Below, piece by piece: positions 11,401-22,400 of a DNA stretch of 64,000 nucleotides. The number at the start of each line of letters is the position of its first letter. Within the stretch, counting starts at the first letter, position 1. The stretch spans positions 3,243,127 to 3,307,126 of the forward strand of contig NC_031478.1 of NCBI RefSeq assembly GCF_000006565.2, in the 5' to 3' direction. The stretch comes from Toxoplasma gondii ME49 (lineage: Eukaryota; Apicomplexa; Conoidasida; Eucoccidiorida; Sarcocystidae). A program made the translations under genes and the position numbers. The notes beneath the pieces were generated by a model. The model ran no database searches and was not told the DNA's origin. It saw only the letters and a program-made list of their open reading frames with translations.

Positions 11401-13674
11401 GGACGAGGAGAGAGAACGAGAAGGAACACAAACAAGCGCCGGCAGCGAAAAAGAAAGAGGGATGCGACACAAGCGCAGGCGAAGGAGAGAACAAACAAGA
11501 GAGAAACGCAGCTTCTGTCTCTGTTCCTCGGCAGCGTTCCTTCCGTCTCTCGGCAGTTCCAGGCGACAACTTGTTCCTCTCAGCCGTCGTCCCTCACATG
11601 GTCAATCCCCGGAACGCACGAATTTCAGAGTGCATGCGACGTCACCAGTCTGAAGGTGTATTCAGCATCGATACACGCTGGTCCAGAGAGACGAGGTTGA
11701 GAATCTAGCCTGAATGACTTGTCTCCTCCACGAGTGTGTGACACAGGCGGCTTCTGCGTCTAGGTGAGCCCTGTCGGCCTTTGCCTACTCCTCCCCTCTG
11801 CAACCGGACGCAGCGATCTACACAGTGCTCAGCCTGCCCGAGGTTTCTCCGTATATAAGCCGACACGGGGGCAGCTAGGCCCACTGAGTGTCTACAGACC
11901 TGGCATCGAAGTTCTTCGTGACGCGACGCACGGCGAAGCAGCGAATGTCGGGAGGCAGAGCTGCGTTGAGTCTTGCGAGGAAGGCTACCTCTCTCTCGCG
12001 TTGCCATACCAGGCGTTCGCTCTTCTCTCTCATTTTGTCTCTGCTTCCGGACTTCTCTAGATCAGTCGCATTCGAAGTCGCTGCAGACACAGACGCCTCT
12101 CCGCTCGTTTTCTTCCTGTTGTCTCCGCATTCCCCTCCTGCTTCTTTGTCTGCTTTCTCGCGCTCTTCTTCTTCGTCTTCTTCTCCGTCTTCTTCTCCGT
12201 CTGCTTCTTCGTTTGCTTCTTCTCTCTCTTCTTCTCCTTCTTCTTCTCCGCGCCTACCCGCGTCTTCGCCGGGCGCTGCGCCGTCTTCACTTCCGCTTTC
12301 GTCTGCGCGGAAGGAGACGGGACCGAGAGAGAGTTTCAGTGACACTACGTTGCATGCAGCGTGGACGCCGCGGTCGGTGCGAGCCGCCCGCGACCACTGA
12401 AGCTTCTGCAGACAGCCGAGGCAGCAAGGCGCGATGCCTCCCGAAGCCAAGAGAGCTTCTTCGAGCACTCCTTCCACCGTCCGCGGCGGCGCCTCCAAAC
12501 TCTCCAGAGACAGTCCAAGAGACGCAGACGAAGGAAGACAAGAAGAAGGCTGCGACGCAGACGCAGCGGAGGGATCACAGGAAGCAGGGAGGGATCCGTC
12601 GCCGTTTTTCAGAAAGGACGCTTCCTGCGCGGGTGTAGGCTTCACCTCGTCTCTGACCTCGTCGAGGGGAGAAGAGCCGTTGGCGAGAGAGGCGGCCGCC
12701 AGCTCCTGGTGCACCGCGAGGAGTCTGTCGAGCGGCTGCATTTGTTTCTGCAGGCCGTGGAAATTCTCTCCGTTGTATCTGAGAGAGAGAGAGAGTAACG
12801 ACCCAGCAAAGCAGACACCGAGGGACATATCGAACAGCGAACGAAGTGAGGAAGCGAGAAAAGACGCAGAAAGAAGAGGTTGGAAAACAAGGGAAGAGGC
12901 GACTCAAAGACGAAGGCGAACGAGCTTGAAATGAAAGTTGGGAGAGACCAGTCCACAAGAGAAGAATCAACTAGGAAAAAAAAGCAAACGGAGAGTCACT
13001 ACCAAAATTGGGCCTTCTCCCTCACTCCCTGTCTGTCCTCAGTTCGCCTTCTTTCCCGCGCGCCTTTGAACGTCTCCTCGCTTCTGTCGACACAAATTGC
13101 CTCAACATCCCATCGCCGCAACTACTCACCCAAAGAGAAGCGCGTATTTCTTCTTCGGCACTCTGGGTGTAGCGCTTCGTCCGCTCGGCGGCGCTGCTTT
13201 TGACTCTGGAGTCTCTCCGTCGGCCTCTTCGTTTGCGAGCCTCGCGCCGCCTGCTCCGTTTTCTCTCTGCGCGTTCAGCTGCTGGCGAAGCGCAAGGATT
13301 TCAGAATGTTTTTCTAAGCGCTCCTTCCGCCTCTCTTTGAGGAACTTGACGCGCTGAGAGTTCCGCAGGCGCTTGAACTGAGGCTTCTTCTTCTCTCCTC
13401 TGCCTTTCACACAAGCAGAGGTCGAAGGAGACAACTGCGAGGCCGACGGAGAGGAGGAAGGAGACAACTTTGGGAGAGGGGAAGGTCGCGAAGAATCTGC
13501 CTCTTCGGCCTGTTTCATGGACGCTTCCGTTTGCAGGAAAGAAGGGGACGCATCGCGCTCTCCTTGTCGAGGAGGACTCTGCGGCGCCGCATGAGGTGGA
13601 CGTCCTCCCGAAAGGACGGCATCGGGGGAGGAGCGACTCGAGTCGTCAGCGAAGAGTGGGTTTGAGTCGCTCAT
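7938..13674 (-). CDS. PUS1: tRNA pseudouridine synthase, TruA/PUS1 family
   Basis: It isomerises uridine to pseudouridine in tRNA. Exons are 13674-13130, 12778-11900, 11278-10585, 10155-10033, 9579-9483, 8760-8639 and 8084-7938; phases close to 869 codons. Conserved blocks in order: KKKYALLFGYNGENFHGLQ spanning the first junction (about residue 183); WSRAARTDRGVHAACNVVSL with the catalytic Asp near residue 317; LNAALPPDIRCFAVRRVTKN; RRRYAFLLPAWLL; EKLRAVFKVFEGTHAFQNFT (about 707-726); ELEGQSFLFNQIRKMVG; and a C-terminal PVYDTYNRTRAAPPELPAVE block typical of eukaryotic PUS1. At 868 residues it is roughly twice the usual length, because of a Ser-rich N-terminus, a Glu-rich insert after the catalytic motif and a polar insert in exon 3. 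The start is the ATG at 13674; another in-frame start codon lies further upstream. PUS1 rather than PUS3 is inferred from the tail. Confidence 0.92.
8420..8535. repeat. (TA)n microsatellites
   Basis: Two TA blocks in the last intron of the pseudouridine synthase gene (between exons 8639 and 8084). Confidence 0.85.
9240..9470 (+). pseudogene. rpl2: Nuclear insertion of apicoplast DNA including an rpl2 fragment
   Basis: A sharply AT-rich island (poly-A/T runs, very low GC) in an otherwise GC-rich intron of the pseudouridine synthase gene, on the opposite strand to it. At 9375-9440 the plus strand reads NSDIYVAVKLPSGEIKL, then an in-frame TGA, then LKNY. This matches the conserved LPSGEV/IR region of plastid ribosomal protein L2. 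A frameshift follows, and the next frame reads ILGQLENK, which corresponds to the expected IGQVGN block. Stops and a frameshift mean it is decayed. At about 9287-9310 a GTTCGAATC motif resembles a tRNA T-arm, but I could not fold a whole tRNA, so that end is probably a second organelle piece. The apicoplast source rests on the L2 match and composition. Confidence 0.72.
9636..9692. repeat. (TA)n followed by (AG)n
   Basis: Compound dinucleotide microsatellite in the intron between pseudouridine synthase exons at 10033 and 9579. Confidence 0.85.
11292..11395. repeat. Tandem repeat, GGCGACCGAGATAGAGA-type 17-base unit
   Basis: Four to five near-identical copies, preceded by related GACAGACAGGCGA units. 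It begins 14 bases from the acceptor of the exon starting at 11278, so it occupies the branch-point/polypyrimidine region of the intron on the minus strand. Confidence 0.85.
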
Positions 13675-15789
13675 CTTCGGAAGAACGCAGAGGCAATAAA
13701 ACCGCCTGGCGCGCGAAGGAGAAGAGAACGAATCGGTAATTAAATGTGGACGAAATGCATGCACAGCCGACGTTTCGTTCGCTGCTTGTCACCCTGCAGA
13801 GAAGAAACTCCGCAGCAGAAGCAGGCCGACTTTGCGTTGGAGGCAAAGACAGACGCGAAGAGAAGAGAGCAAGTTCGAGAGTTCCTCGGCTTCTCAGAAA
13901 GAAAGACTTCTCGTCTGCTGAGGCAACTTCCTGCCTTTCGCGTTTCCTGGACAGCACAGACAGAGCCATGCAAGCAGCAAGAGCGAGGATCCGGGAAGGC
14001 GAGCGAAGAACTGCGACGGAAAAAGAGAAAACGGAGGGACTGTTGAGGGCAGGAGAGCAAGAACGCGCTACGCCTGCGAAGGAGAAATCTTTTCTTTTTC
14101 TGAGACGACGATGCATGCTCGCGCCGACGAAAACGCGTTCGTCTGCTCAGATCATGTCCTCTCTCTTTGTCGCCTGACATTTGCAGACGCAAGAATCGAT
14201 TTTTAGGAGGCCTCTCATTACCGAGGAGAAACGGGCGTTTTACGGGCGAAATCTTTTCCAAAACGGCGGACGTCCAAGGTGGGCCCTTTTTTCCTCAGGG
14301 CGGTGCATGCGCGCATGCAAGAAAGACTTCGCGGACGCCGCTCGAGTTTGTCACAACCAATCGGCCTTTCGACGTAACTTTCGAATTCTCACACATTTCT
14401 TTGATTTCCGTTAAAAAAACGTGCCCCTGTCCCCCATTCTTGTCTATCTGCAAGAACGGATGTTGCGCAGAAAACCTCCTCTTGATGTTGTGCACACCCA
14501 AGTCCATCTCTCTATGGAATAACCTGGTTGAAAGCACCGCTTTTGTTCGAACCTGCAACTTTCACCGAGCCATGCTCTTTGGTAGACTGAACTGAAAACG
14601 TACTTCTCCTTACACATGCGATTCGTCTTCCTCTCTGCCTACTTGCAGATGTGACTCGCACAAAAAGGATGTCGGTTCTTATTTATAGAGGGGATGCTCT
14701 CGAGTAGATTCAGGCTCTTTACAGATCAGTGCTCAGGTGTAGGATTCTAACAAAGACGATACACATTTTTAGGTGAAATGCACGTCGTCTGCCTTCGCTA
14801 AGTGACCGGAAACCTTCGCTCTTTTCAGCGAGAACGAACGAGAGAAACCTGGAGCTGTCACAGAATCCCTGCCTTCTCTACCGTTTCCGCCCGTGTGAAC
14901 TTCCTCTCTCTGCTGCGCCTCCGACATGAACAAACCGAAACGTTTGGTATCTCGATCGTAAATTCTAAATTACCAGTAGACCGCTTGTTCTGTGCGCGTC
15001 TCCACTTCTCTTCAGTGGTCGGTTCCGACCTCTCGTCCACCTAAAATTCTCAAAAAGAATTTCCATTGAATCTAAGACTCGAAATGGCCCGGCAGGTAGA
15101 CGAGAACCTTCGCTCCCCGTCCATCGCAAAAAACGCGGCGCGAAAGCTTCCTCGACCGAGTCCACAGGTGGTGTGAACGCTGCTGTGATTTCTAAAAACG
15201 GATTTGCATGCTCGATGATTTCCGCTAAAGGCTGAGCATGTTAGAATTTCATGGCCCCCGCGCCTTCCCCCACAGTTACATAGACGGAGACAGGAAATGG
15301 CAGAGGCGCTTGAACGAAATACTCGCGGTTTCACAGAGGACACCGATACCTCTATCTGAGTCTTTCTCCTGAGTTGTGAGGACATCCATCTTCATGCAGA
15401 CATGCAGACATGTACTGCTGGCTTCACAGAAGACACAATGCAGGCACTCGTTACGCGGGAGATGAACCGGAGTCGACCAGAAAGAAAACTTCAAAACGCG
15501 GAAGAACTTCTCGAAAAGTTGTGTGCTCCGCCGCGCCGCTGGGGCGTCGGTACAGCCCAGGCAGGGTGACCGGCGAGTTTGTATGGGGCGCCAGAACGCT
15601 ACCTCAAATGTTTCCTTCCCGACAAATAACGAAAAGCGTCGTTTCGCTCTGTGCGGCATTAAACCAAGGCATTCAAATACAGACAAATCGACGGAGAAAG
15701 ACTATTTATATACATATTTATGTATATGTATAGATGAGTCGACAGACAGGTGAATAAAGAGACGACAGAAAGATATGGATACTGTTAGG

Positions 15790-15825
<36 letters not shown>

Positions 15826-16437
15826 TACATATATATTGATAGATATGGATATGTGCAACTGTCTGTTTTCTACCATTTGACAAAGTTTAAGAAGACTCAG
15901 GAGGTCTGTGACAGACGACGAGATACCCGATGGTCTCGGAGACTTCGGTGCATGCATCGCGTTCTTCTCGAGTGCCCAGACACGGGAGCGACTGGGTTCC
16001 TGTGAAAGGAGGCGTCGTTCTGGAAACGAACGGCGGTAAAACGAAGGTCTCGCGTCCAGAGAACCACAAGGAAATACAGAAACAGAGAAGCAACTCGATG
16101 GCGAATGACGAGCATCGCTTTCTGCAGGCGTCAGACAGACGCTGCGGAGCAAAGCAGAAGTCTCCGATGTTTCTGCCTTGTCTCGCCATTACACAGTGAC
16201 CGACAGAGAACGGAAGTCGACGGAGGAGAACGCGAGGCGCAAACGAAAAGCAGACGCTACGAAGAAAACAAGGCTCCTTTCCTCTCGAACTCCACTCGCT
16301 GTCACATCCCCACTGAACCATCCTTTGTCTCCCTGTCGAGCTCTTCTTCTTCTCTTGTCCCTGTGTCCTTTTCTCTCCCTTCGTTCTCCTGTTTTCTCGG
16401 TTCTTCTTCGTTCTGCGCTCCTCGGCGCTCTGCGTGC
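13675..16437. other. Intergenic region with TGCATGC motifs; no supported gene
   Basis: Lies between the start of the pseudouridine synthase gene and the stop of the P4-ATPase, both on the minus strand, so its left part should be promoter and its right part P4-ATPase 3' UTR. Open frames on both strands (for example 13740-14261 and 15276-15686) lack motifs. A TA/GA microsatellite lies at about 15789-15830. Confidence 0.5.
13756..14319. promoter_or_regulatory. Cluster of TGCATGC palindromes upstream of the pseudouridine synthase gene
   Basis: TGCATGC occurs at 13756-13762, 14112-14118 and 14304-14310, and its reverse complement GCATGCA at 14313-14319. All are within 650 bases 5' of the ATG at 13674. 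TGCATGC-type motifs are known to be over-represented in coccidian promoters and are bound by ApiAP2 factors. The same motif is frequent elsewhere in this window, including inside genes, so a function at these sites is inference. Confidence 0.35.
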
Positions 16438-19400
16438 TCACGGCGACGCGAGCTTCGCATGCTGAGGCGGCTGGAGGGTCTTCTTCACAGCCTTGAAAAT
16501 CTGTATCGGCACCCAGGAGACGAGGGTGACGGCCGTCACTTTCGCCCAGAACGTGAGCGTCATGATGAACTGAAAAAAAGGGGAAGCGGCATGTCGCATC
16601 ACATGAGAGACGCGTCGGCTTTGCTGTCGCCGAAGAGGGAGGGGAGAGTTTCTTCGCATCTCCCCTTCTTCGCTGCGCGGTCGTTTTCCTTCGCGCTTCT
16701 TCTTCGACATGTTCAGCTTCTCACTGTGCCGCTCGTCTCTCTCCCCCTGTTTTTCCTCGTTTCCTTTCCGCTTTTGTCTTTGCTTTTGTTTCGGCTGTTG
16801 TCTTTGCTTCGGTCTCAGAAGCTTTGAGTGCGCATGCTCGTCTCCTTTTTTTCTCTCTGCCTCTGCGCCGCCCTCTCCTTTCTGCGCTCCTCTCTGCACT
16901 GTGTCTGTCTCAGTTTTTCTCTGCTGCTGCCGAAGACTGACTGCCTCTCTCCCGGCCGCGGGGCAGACTCACCGTGATGTCGAAGTAGCTTCGCAAGATG
17001 AACATGGAGAAAATGTAGATCACGACGGTGCAGATCTCCGAGGCGATCATCAGCGGGTGCCTAGACGACGCGGTAGAAAGGGGAAACCAAGCATCTCGTG
17101 AAGCAAGCCAGAGGAGGCGAACAGAGAGAGAAACCGAGAGAACGCCACACAGAGATCGCGAAGTGCCTGTGGAGCTCGGCCTCTGTGACCGCATCCTCTG
17201 TTGACAGCAGCCCTCAACAAGATTCGCACCCACCATTTCACCTCCATGTAAAAACTCGAGACGTCTGCAAGTGAACAGTTTTAGAGTTTCAGATCTTTTT
17301 CCTATGCGTTTGCAGATGGGGAGAAGGAGTACGAATGCAGATACAGCAGGCGGACAGTGCGAGAGGACGCAGACGCCCCGTTTAAGAATCGAAGGCCGCG
17401 GACCTCGCTGCCTCACCAGGTCTGAATCTCCGAGGCGACGTTCAGAAGCTCGGCGAGAATGAGCGCCGTGAAGGTGATGCTGACGACGTTCGTGAAGGAG
17501 TTTTCGAACAGCGCGACGGCGCCCATCATGACCACCGCGGCCTGCGCGCCAAGGGCAGAAGACGGAAGCGCGGCATGGTAGCGAGCGCGAAGAACAGAGA
17601 GACAGCGGAGACTGCGCGACGGCCTAGTCTCGCACAGGCTCCTCCTCGAGAGACTCAGAAGAGAGAGGGAAGAGAACGCATGGAGACGCGACAGATAAAC
17701 ACAGCTCGGAAGAGCGACAGAAGCACGAAGAACGACGGCAAAAAAGATGGAAAGAGCGATCCGAGTGCGAGGAGGAACACAAAACAGCCTCCAGTGCGAA
17801 GGTGAAGGAGAAGGAGCCCCAGAAGCGAGGCGATCCCCTCGGAAGAAGCGTCTACGCAAAAGGCGAGAAGACGCAGAGAAAGCGAGAAGAGAAACCTCTT
17901 CGGCGTCTCACCTGGTAAATGGATTTCCACACCCAGCCAAAGAATGTTTTCACGCTCAAGACGCGGCCGTTCTTCAGCGTTTGATACAGTTCGGGGAACA
18001 TGAAAACGACGTCTTCGGGCAATTCCTCGTCCAGAACGAGCGAGAAAACCGGCGCCATCGTGTAGTAAGTCGCGTACCCCACTTGCAGCCACCCCTGCAG
18101 AAGATCGACAGAAAAGACGCGCTCTCTCCAGAAGGAAAAGTAAGGAAACATCGACACCCGTCAGACGCCAAGAAGGAAATCGACCCACACCCTGCAGAGA
18201 CCGAGCGGAAGCAGAGGCGACGCTTTCGCTCCCCTCTCGAAGAGGCAGATCGCCCTGCAAGCAAGAGCGCGAGGAGAGGAGAGAAGCGCGAAAAAAAAGA
18301 GCCTGATGAGCCTCTGGGTCGAGGAGACCGCTGGAACCGTTTCCAAGCACTCCGGGAGGTTCTCGCCCCCGTCGCGGAGCGTCTAAATAGCCCGCTGGCG
18401 CTTTCCTGTGTCTCTCTCGGCGTCTCGGACGCGTCGACGAGGTGCAACGAGAGGCAAGGAGATTCGAGGAACTGCGAGGTCCCTTTTTGTACCTGGAAAA
18501 TCGCAAGCGGAATGAAGTAGAAGATGGCCGAGAAGATCACTTGGATGAAGGCGATGATCAGGCCTCGGTGGATGACAAATTGCGCCAACTTCGCACTGCG
18601 TTGGTAGGCATTTCTGCCATGCCAGAGAAGCAGCCGCCGCAGGTGAGAAAACTGCGTGATGCTGAAGTCCGCAGCCAGCGACGCCTGGCGGCCTTCTTTT
18701 CCGACGATTCCAATGCCTACGTCCTGCAAAAGCGCCCGGCATACACATACGCATGTCCGCGTCTTCAGTTTCGTCCTGAAACGCAGCGTCCACTCTTCGT
18801 CGTCACTGGGCGGCGCTTCAGACTACACCGATGAGGTCCCCCCCTCCAGGTGAGACAGAGGGAGCGGTGCGCATCACGCTTGACAGTTTCGATGGCGCGT
18901 CTGCCTTCGCTCGTGTCTAGCGGCCCTCGAAAATCTCTGTCGACGCATGCATTACTACTAGGGATGGCCGCCTGCATCGCGGCAGAGAGAAAGAGAGAGA
19001 AAGAGAGAAAGAGAGAAAAAGAGAGAAAGAGAGAAAAAGAGAAAAAGAGAGAAAGAGAGAGAAAGGGAGGGAAAGAGAGAAAGAGAGAGGCATGTGAGAT
19101 AAGCTGGAACGCGTGTGTATGTAGTGGAGAGGAAACGCAGAGCAAGTCTCTCTCTGCGAAGACTGGGGCAAAGTGCTATTCGAGAAGAGAGGAGAGCCCA
19201 ACCGTCGTTCCTTCCTCCTTGTCGCAAGCGAGCCGTTCCTCATCTGAGCTGGAACGCGGCATTCCGCCACTCAGGTTCCACGCCACCGCAGACTGGCAAA
19301 AGCCTCTGCGAGGCGTTTGGAGGAAGACTGTCCGCGCCTCGCAGAGGCGGCGAGGACGGTCCCCGTCGCGGAACCTGTGTATTCGACCGGATTTCTGGAG

Positions 19401-22400
19401 AAGGAGGCGACCTTTCTGACAAGCGAGAATCTTTCCAGGCAAACGGGGATGCTCTGAACGTCTGGAGACGCTCCACGAACGAGCGAGGCACTTACGGCGG
19501 CCTGAATCATCGAGACGTCGTTGCCGCCGTCGCCGACTGCGCAGGCTCTGCGTCCAGTGAACTTTTTCACGAAGCGAACGACGTCAGCCTTTTGCGTCGG
19601 CGAGCAGCGACAGCAGACGACGGCCGGCGCCTGCGCTGCGACGCGAACGAAGTAGTGAGGAAAATGCTGCAGAGCTGCCCCAAGGACGCGGCCGTCGACA
19701 ACGAGGACGCTCTCGCTCGGACCCATTGCGAATCGCTCCAGAGCCTCCTGCGTCTGCGAGCACGAGAAAGAGAGACAAGACGAACGAGATGAGGAGCGCA
19801 GACGGCAGGCGAGAAGAAGGCCGAGACCGGCGACCCGGGAAGCGGAAGAAAACAAGGAATCCGAAGAAGGCTGAACATCACCAGGAGAGCGGGGACAAGC
19901 GAGGTGAAGAAGGACAACAGGGAAGGAGACTGAGACGGTGAGGCGAGACGGAAAAGACGTGAAAAGCGCGGAGTCAGAGAAGGCGCAAAGTGAGAAAGAA
20001 AGACAAAAAAAAGAGCTGCGGCAAGCGGCAGAACAAGGAAGGAGACAAAAAAGACACAAAGAGACGAACACCGTGGGAAAGAAGACGACGCAGAACGCGA
20101 GATATGTCAAGAGACGGAACAAAGACGCCGACCTGAGAAGGCGTTCGAATGCTTTGACTGGAAAGAATCGTGAGTGAGTGCTGGCGAGCTTTGAGGCCTG
20201 CAGAAACAGCGATGCAAGTCGCGGTCTCCACTTTGTCTCCTGTGAGCATCCAAACTTTCACTCCCGCGTGCCGCAAGGCCTCGAGCGTCGCTGGGACATC
20301 CTGAAAAAAGATCAGCAGGCAACTCGATTCCAAACCCGAATCTCGCATCGAAACGCCTTCTCCGTCCTCTCTTCTTCCAGGAGAGAATCGCATAGCTAGA
20401 CAAGCCTTCACAGACAAAGAGTCAAGTAAAATTGAAAAAGAACATCATCCACATCTATAATAGGCGTGGTGCACCTCCACGAAACGATACACATATACAG
20501 AACTCGACACAAACAACCATATGCATGCATATATATATATATATATATTTGCGCATGTGAATCCGTCGATGTATGTGAATAGATGCGGGTCATCTCCTAT
20601 TGGGGCTGTGGGTTCAAACGGACTCTCAGGAAATCCCTTGCGCGGGACTTTCCTTCTCTAGAAAACTTGAGGTTTGTGCGATCGTCGCTGCTTTCCACGC
20701 GAACAAGTCCGTCCGCAATTCGTGCCATCTGATTCCTCGATTTCCTGCATTTTTCTTGGAATTCCGATTCCGGTGCTCCGCGTTTTTCACCCTGAGCCAG
20801 GAGCCTCCAATCCTTCAGCGCCTTAAGAGAGGACTCGAAATCGGCTTCTCCAGGATACTCCAAAACTGCTGAAACTGCACTGGCACTTTCTCTTTTTCCC
20901 TCGTCTTTCTTCTCTCGCAGATCCCTGCTTTCCTCTTTTTCTCTCGTCTTTCTTCTCTCACATTCTGGAGCTTGTCCTCGACGCCCGTGAGGCCGAGGAG
21001 TCTGAGGTCTTCTTCGAGTCTCTCGATCTCCCGCCTGCACTTCGAATGCCGGTCGGTCATCGCAGCGCGGGCAGCTGCATATCGGGTGGCGAAGAGGTCG
21101 TACTCTGCCTCCGAAAGTTCCTTCTGCGCGAGCACGATCGTCCGCAGACCCTGGCGCGCGAAGTTGTCGCATTCCTCTTGCAGCCAGTGAGATCCCTTCG
21201 GCTGCAGCCGCGGAATCATCACGGCCTCTGCGCCCTGAGGAGACACGGCAAAGGAGTCTTCTCTGGAATCCAGAGAGAAGCGGCGGATCGCGACGAATGC
21301 ACGGAAGAACGGGTCTTCCGCGCGCGCGAGAGAGAGATGACGAACGACAGACGTGAGAGAAAACGCGAAGGAAGGCGAAAGACGCGAACGGAGTCAAAAT
21401 GTCTCGCAAGTCTGCGCGTTCGAGTCTGGGATCCGGACAGAGGCAAGAAGAAAGCGTTTCTTCGAAAAAACTCCAAAACATCTGACTCTTCCTTCATAAC
21501 CTTTCATCGACACCAAAAAAGGAGAGGTTATACAAGTCTACCCACCTTGACCAGAAAGAAAATTTTCTGCGAAGAAGCCTCTCTCAAAATAATCCCCATC
21601 CGCTTCGTTTCAGAGCTAAACGGAAACGTAGTCAAGACCGAGTACTCGAGGGCAGCGCCGCCAGGCACCTGCAAGGAAGCAAGGAAAACAAATCTCGAAA
21701 AAAACTGCGATCGAATCGCGGCGCTGATCTGTCGCACTACCGTTCGTCTTTTCTCGTTTCGCGTCTACAAACACTAAACCTTCGGGACTCTATTCTTGCG
21801 CGTACCTCTCCTTCACATGTGCATATGTCAACCATCGATCCATAGTCGAGAGATGCCTAGAAAAGAACTCCCGCCTCTCCTGTTTACTTTCACTCTCCGT
21901 TTTAGATACACATGCAACAGTATGTATTGCACAACTAGGACATGCAAAAAATAGGGATATACATACACATCGATATACGGTGCAACCGAAATACGCAGCG
22001 CTGCCCACAGACAGATACTCACACCAATGTACAAATATAAGTGCACTCATACATATATATATCTCTATTTCTCTATACATCTATCATATATATATATATA
22101 TCAACATCATGTATTCTATAGAATTGTATATATATGTATACATATATGTATATATATATATATGTAGATATAATCAAATATATATATATATATATATATA
22201 TGTTTGTCTCTGTACATAGAAGGCGGATCTCTGCATGGATCTGTGAGTCCTGTGGGACTTTGAAGAGTTGATTTTCTTTTCGAGAGGGATTCGTCTTGCC
22301 TCGAGGCGGATGCAGTGCTCGTCGCGGTGAACAAGTTTGACTCCTATATCTCGAGCGAACGTCACGAGGGCGACTTCGTCCGGCGACGCAGCTTGGAAGG

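Noticed and set aside
12100..12250. CTT/TCT-rich plus-strand stretch read as a Leu/Ser-rich frame
   Set aside because: It is the complement of the Glu-rich insert in the pseudouridine synthase.
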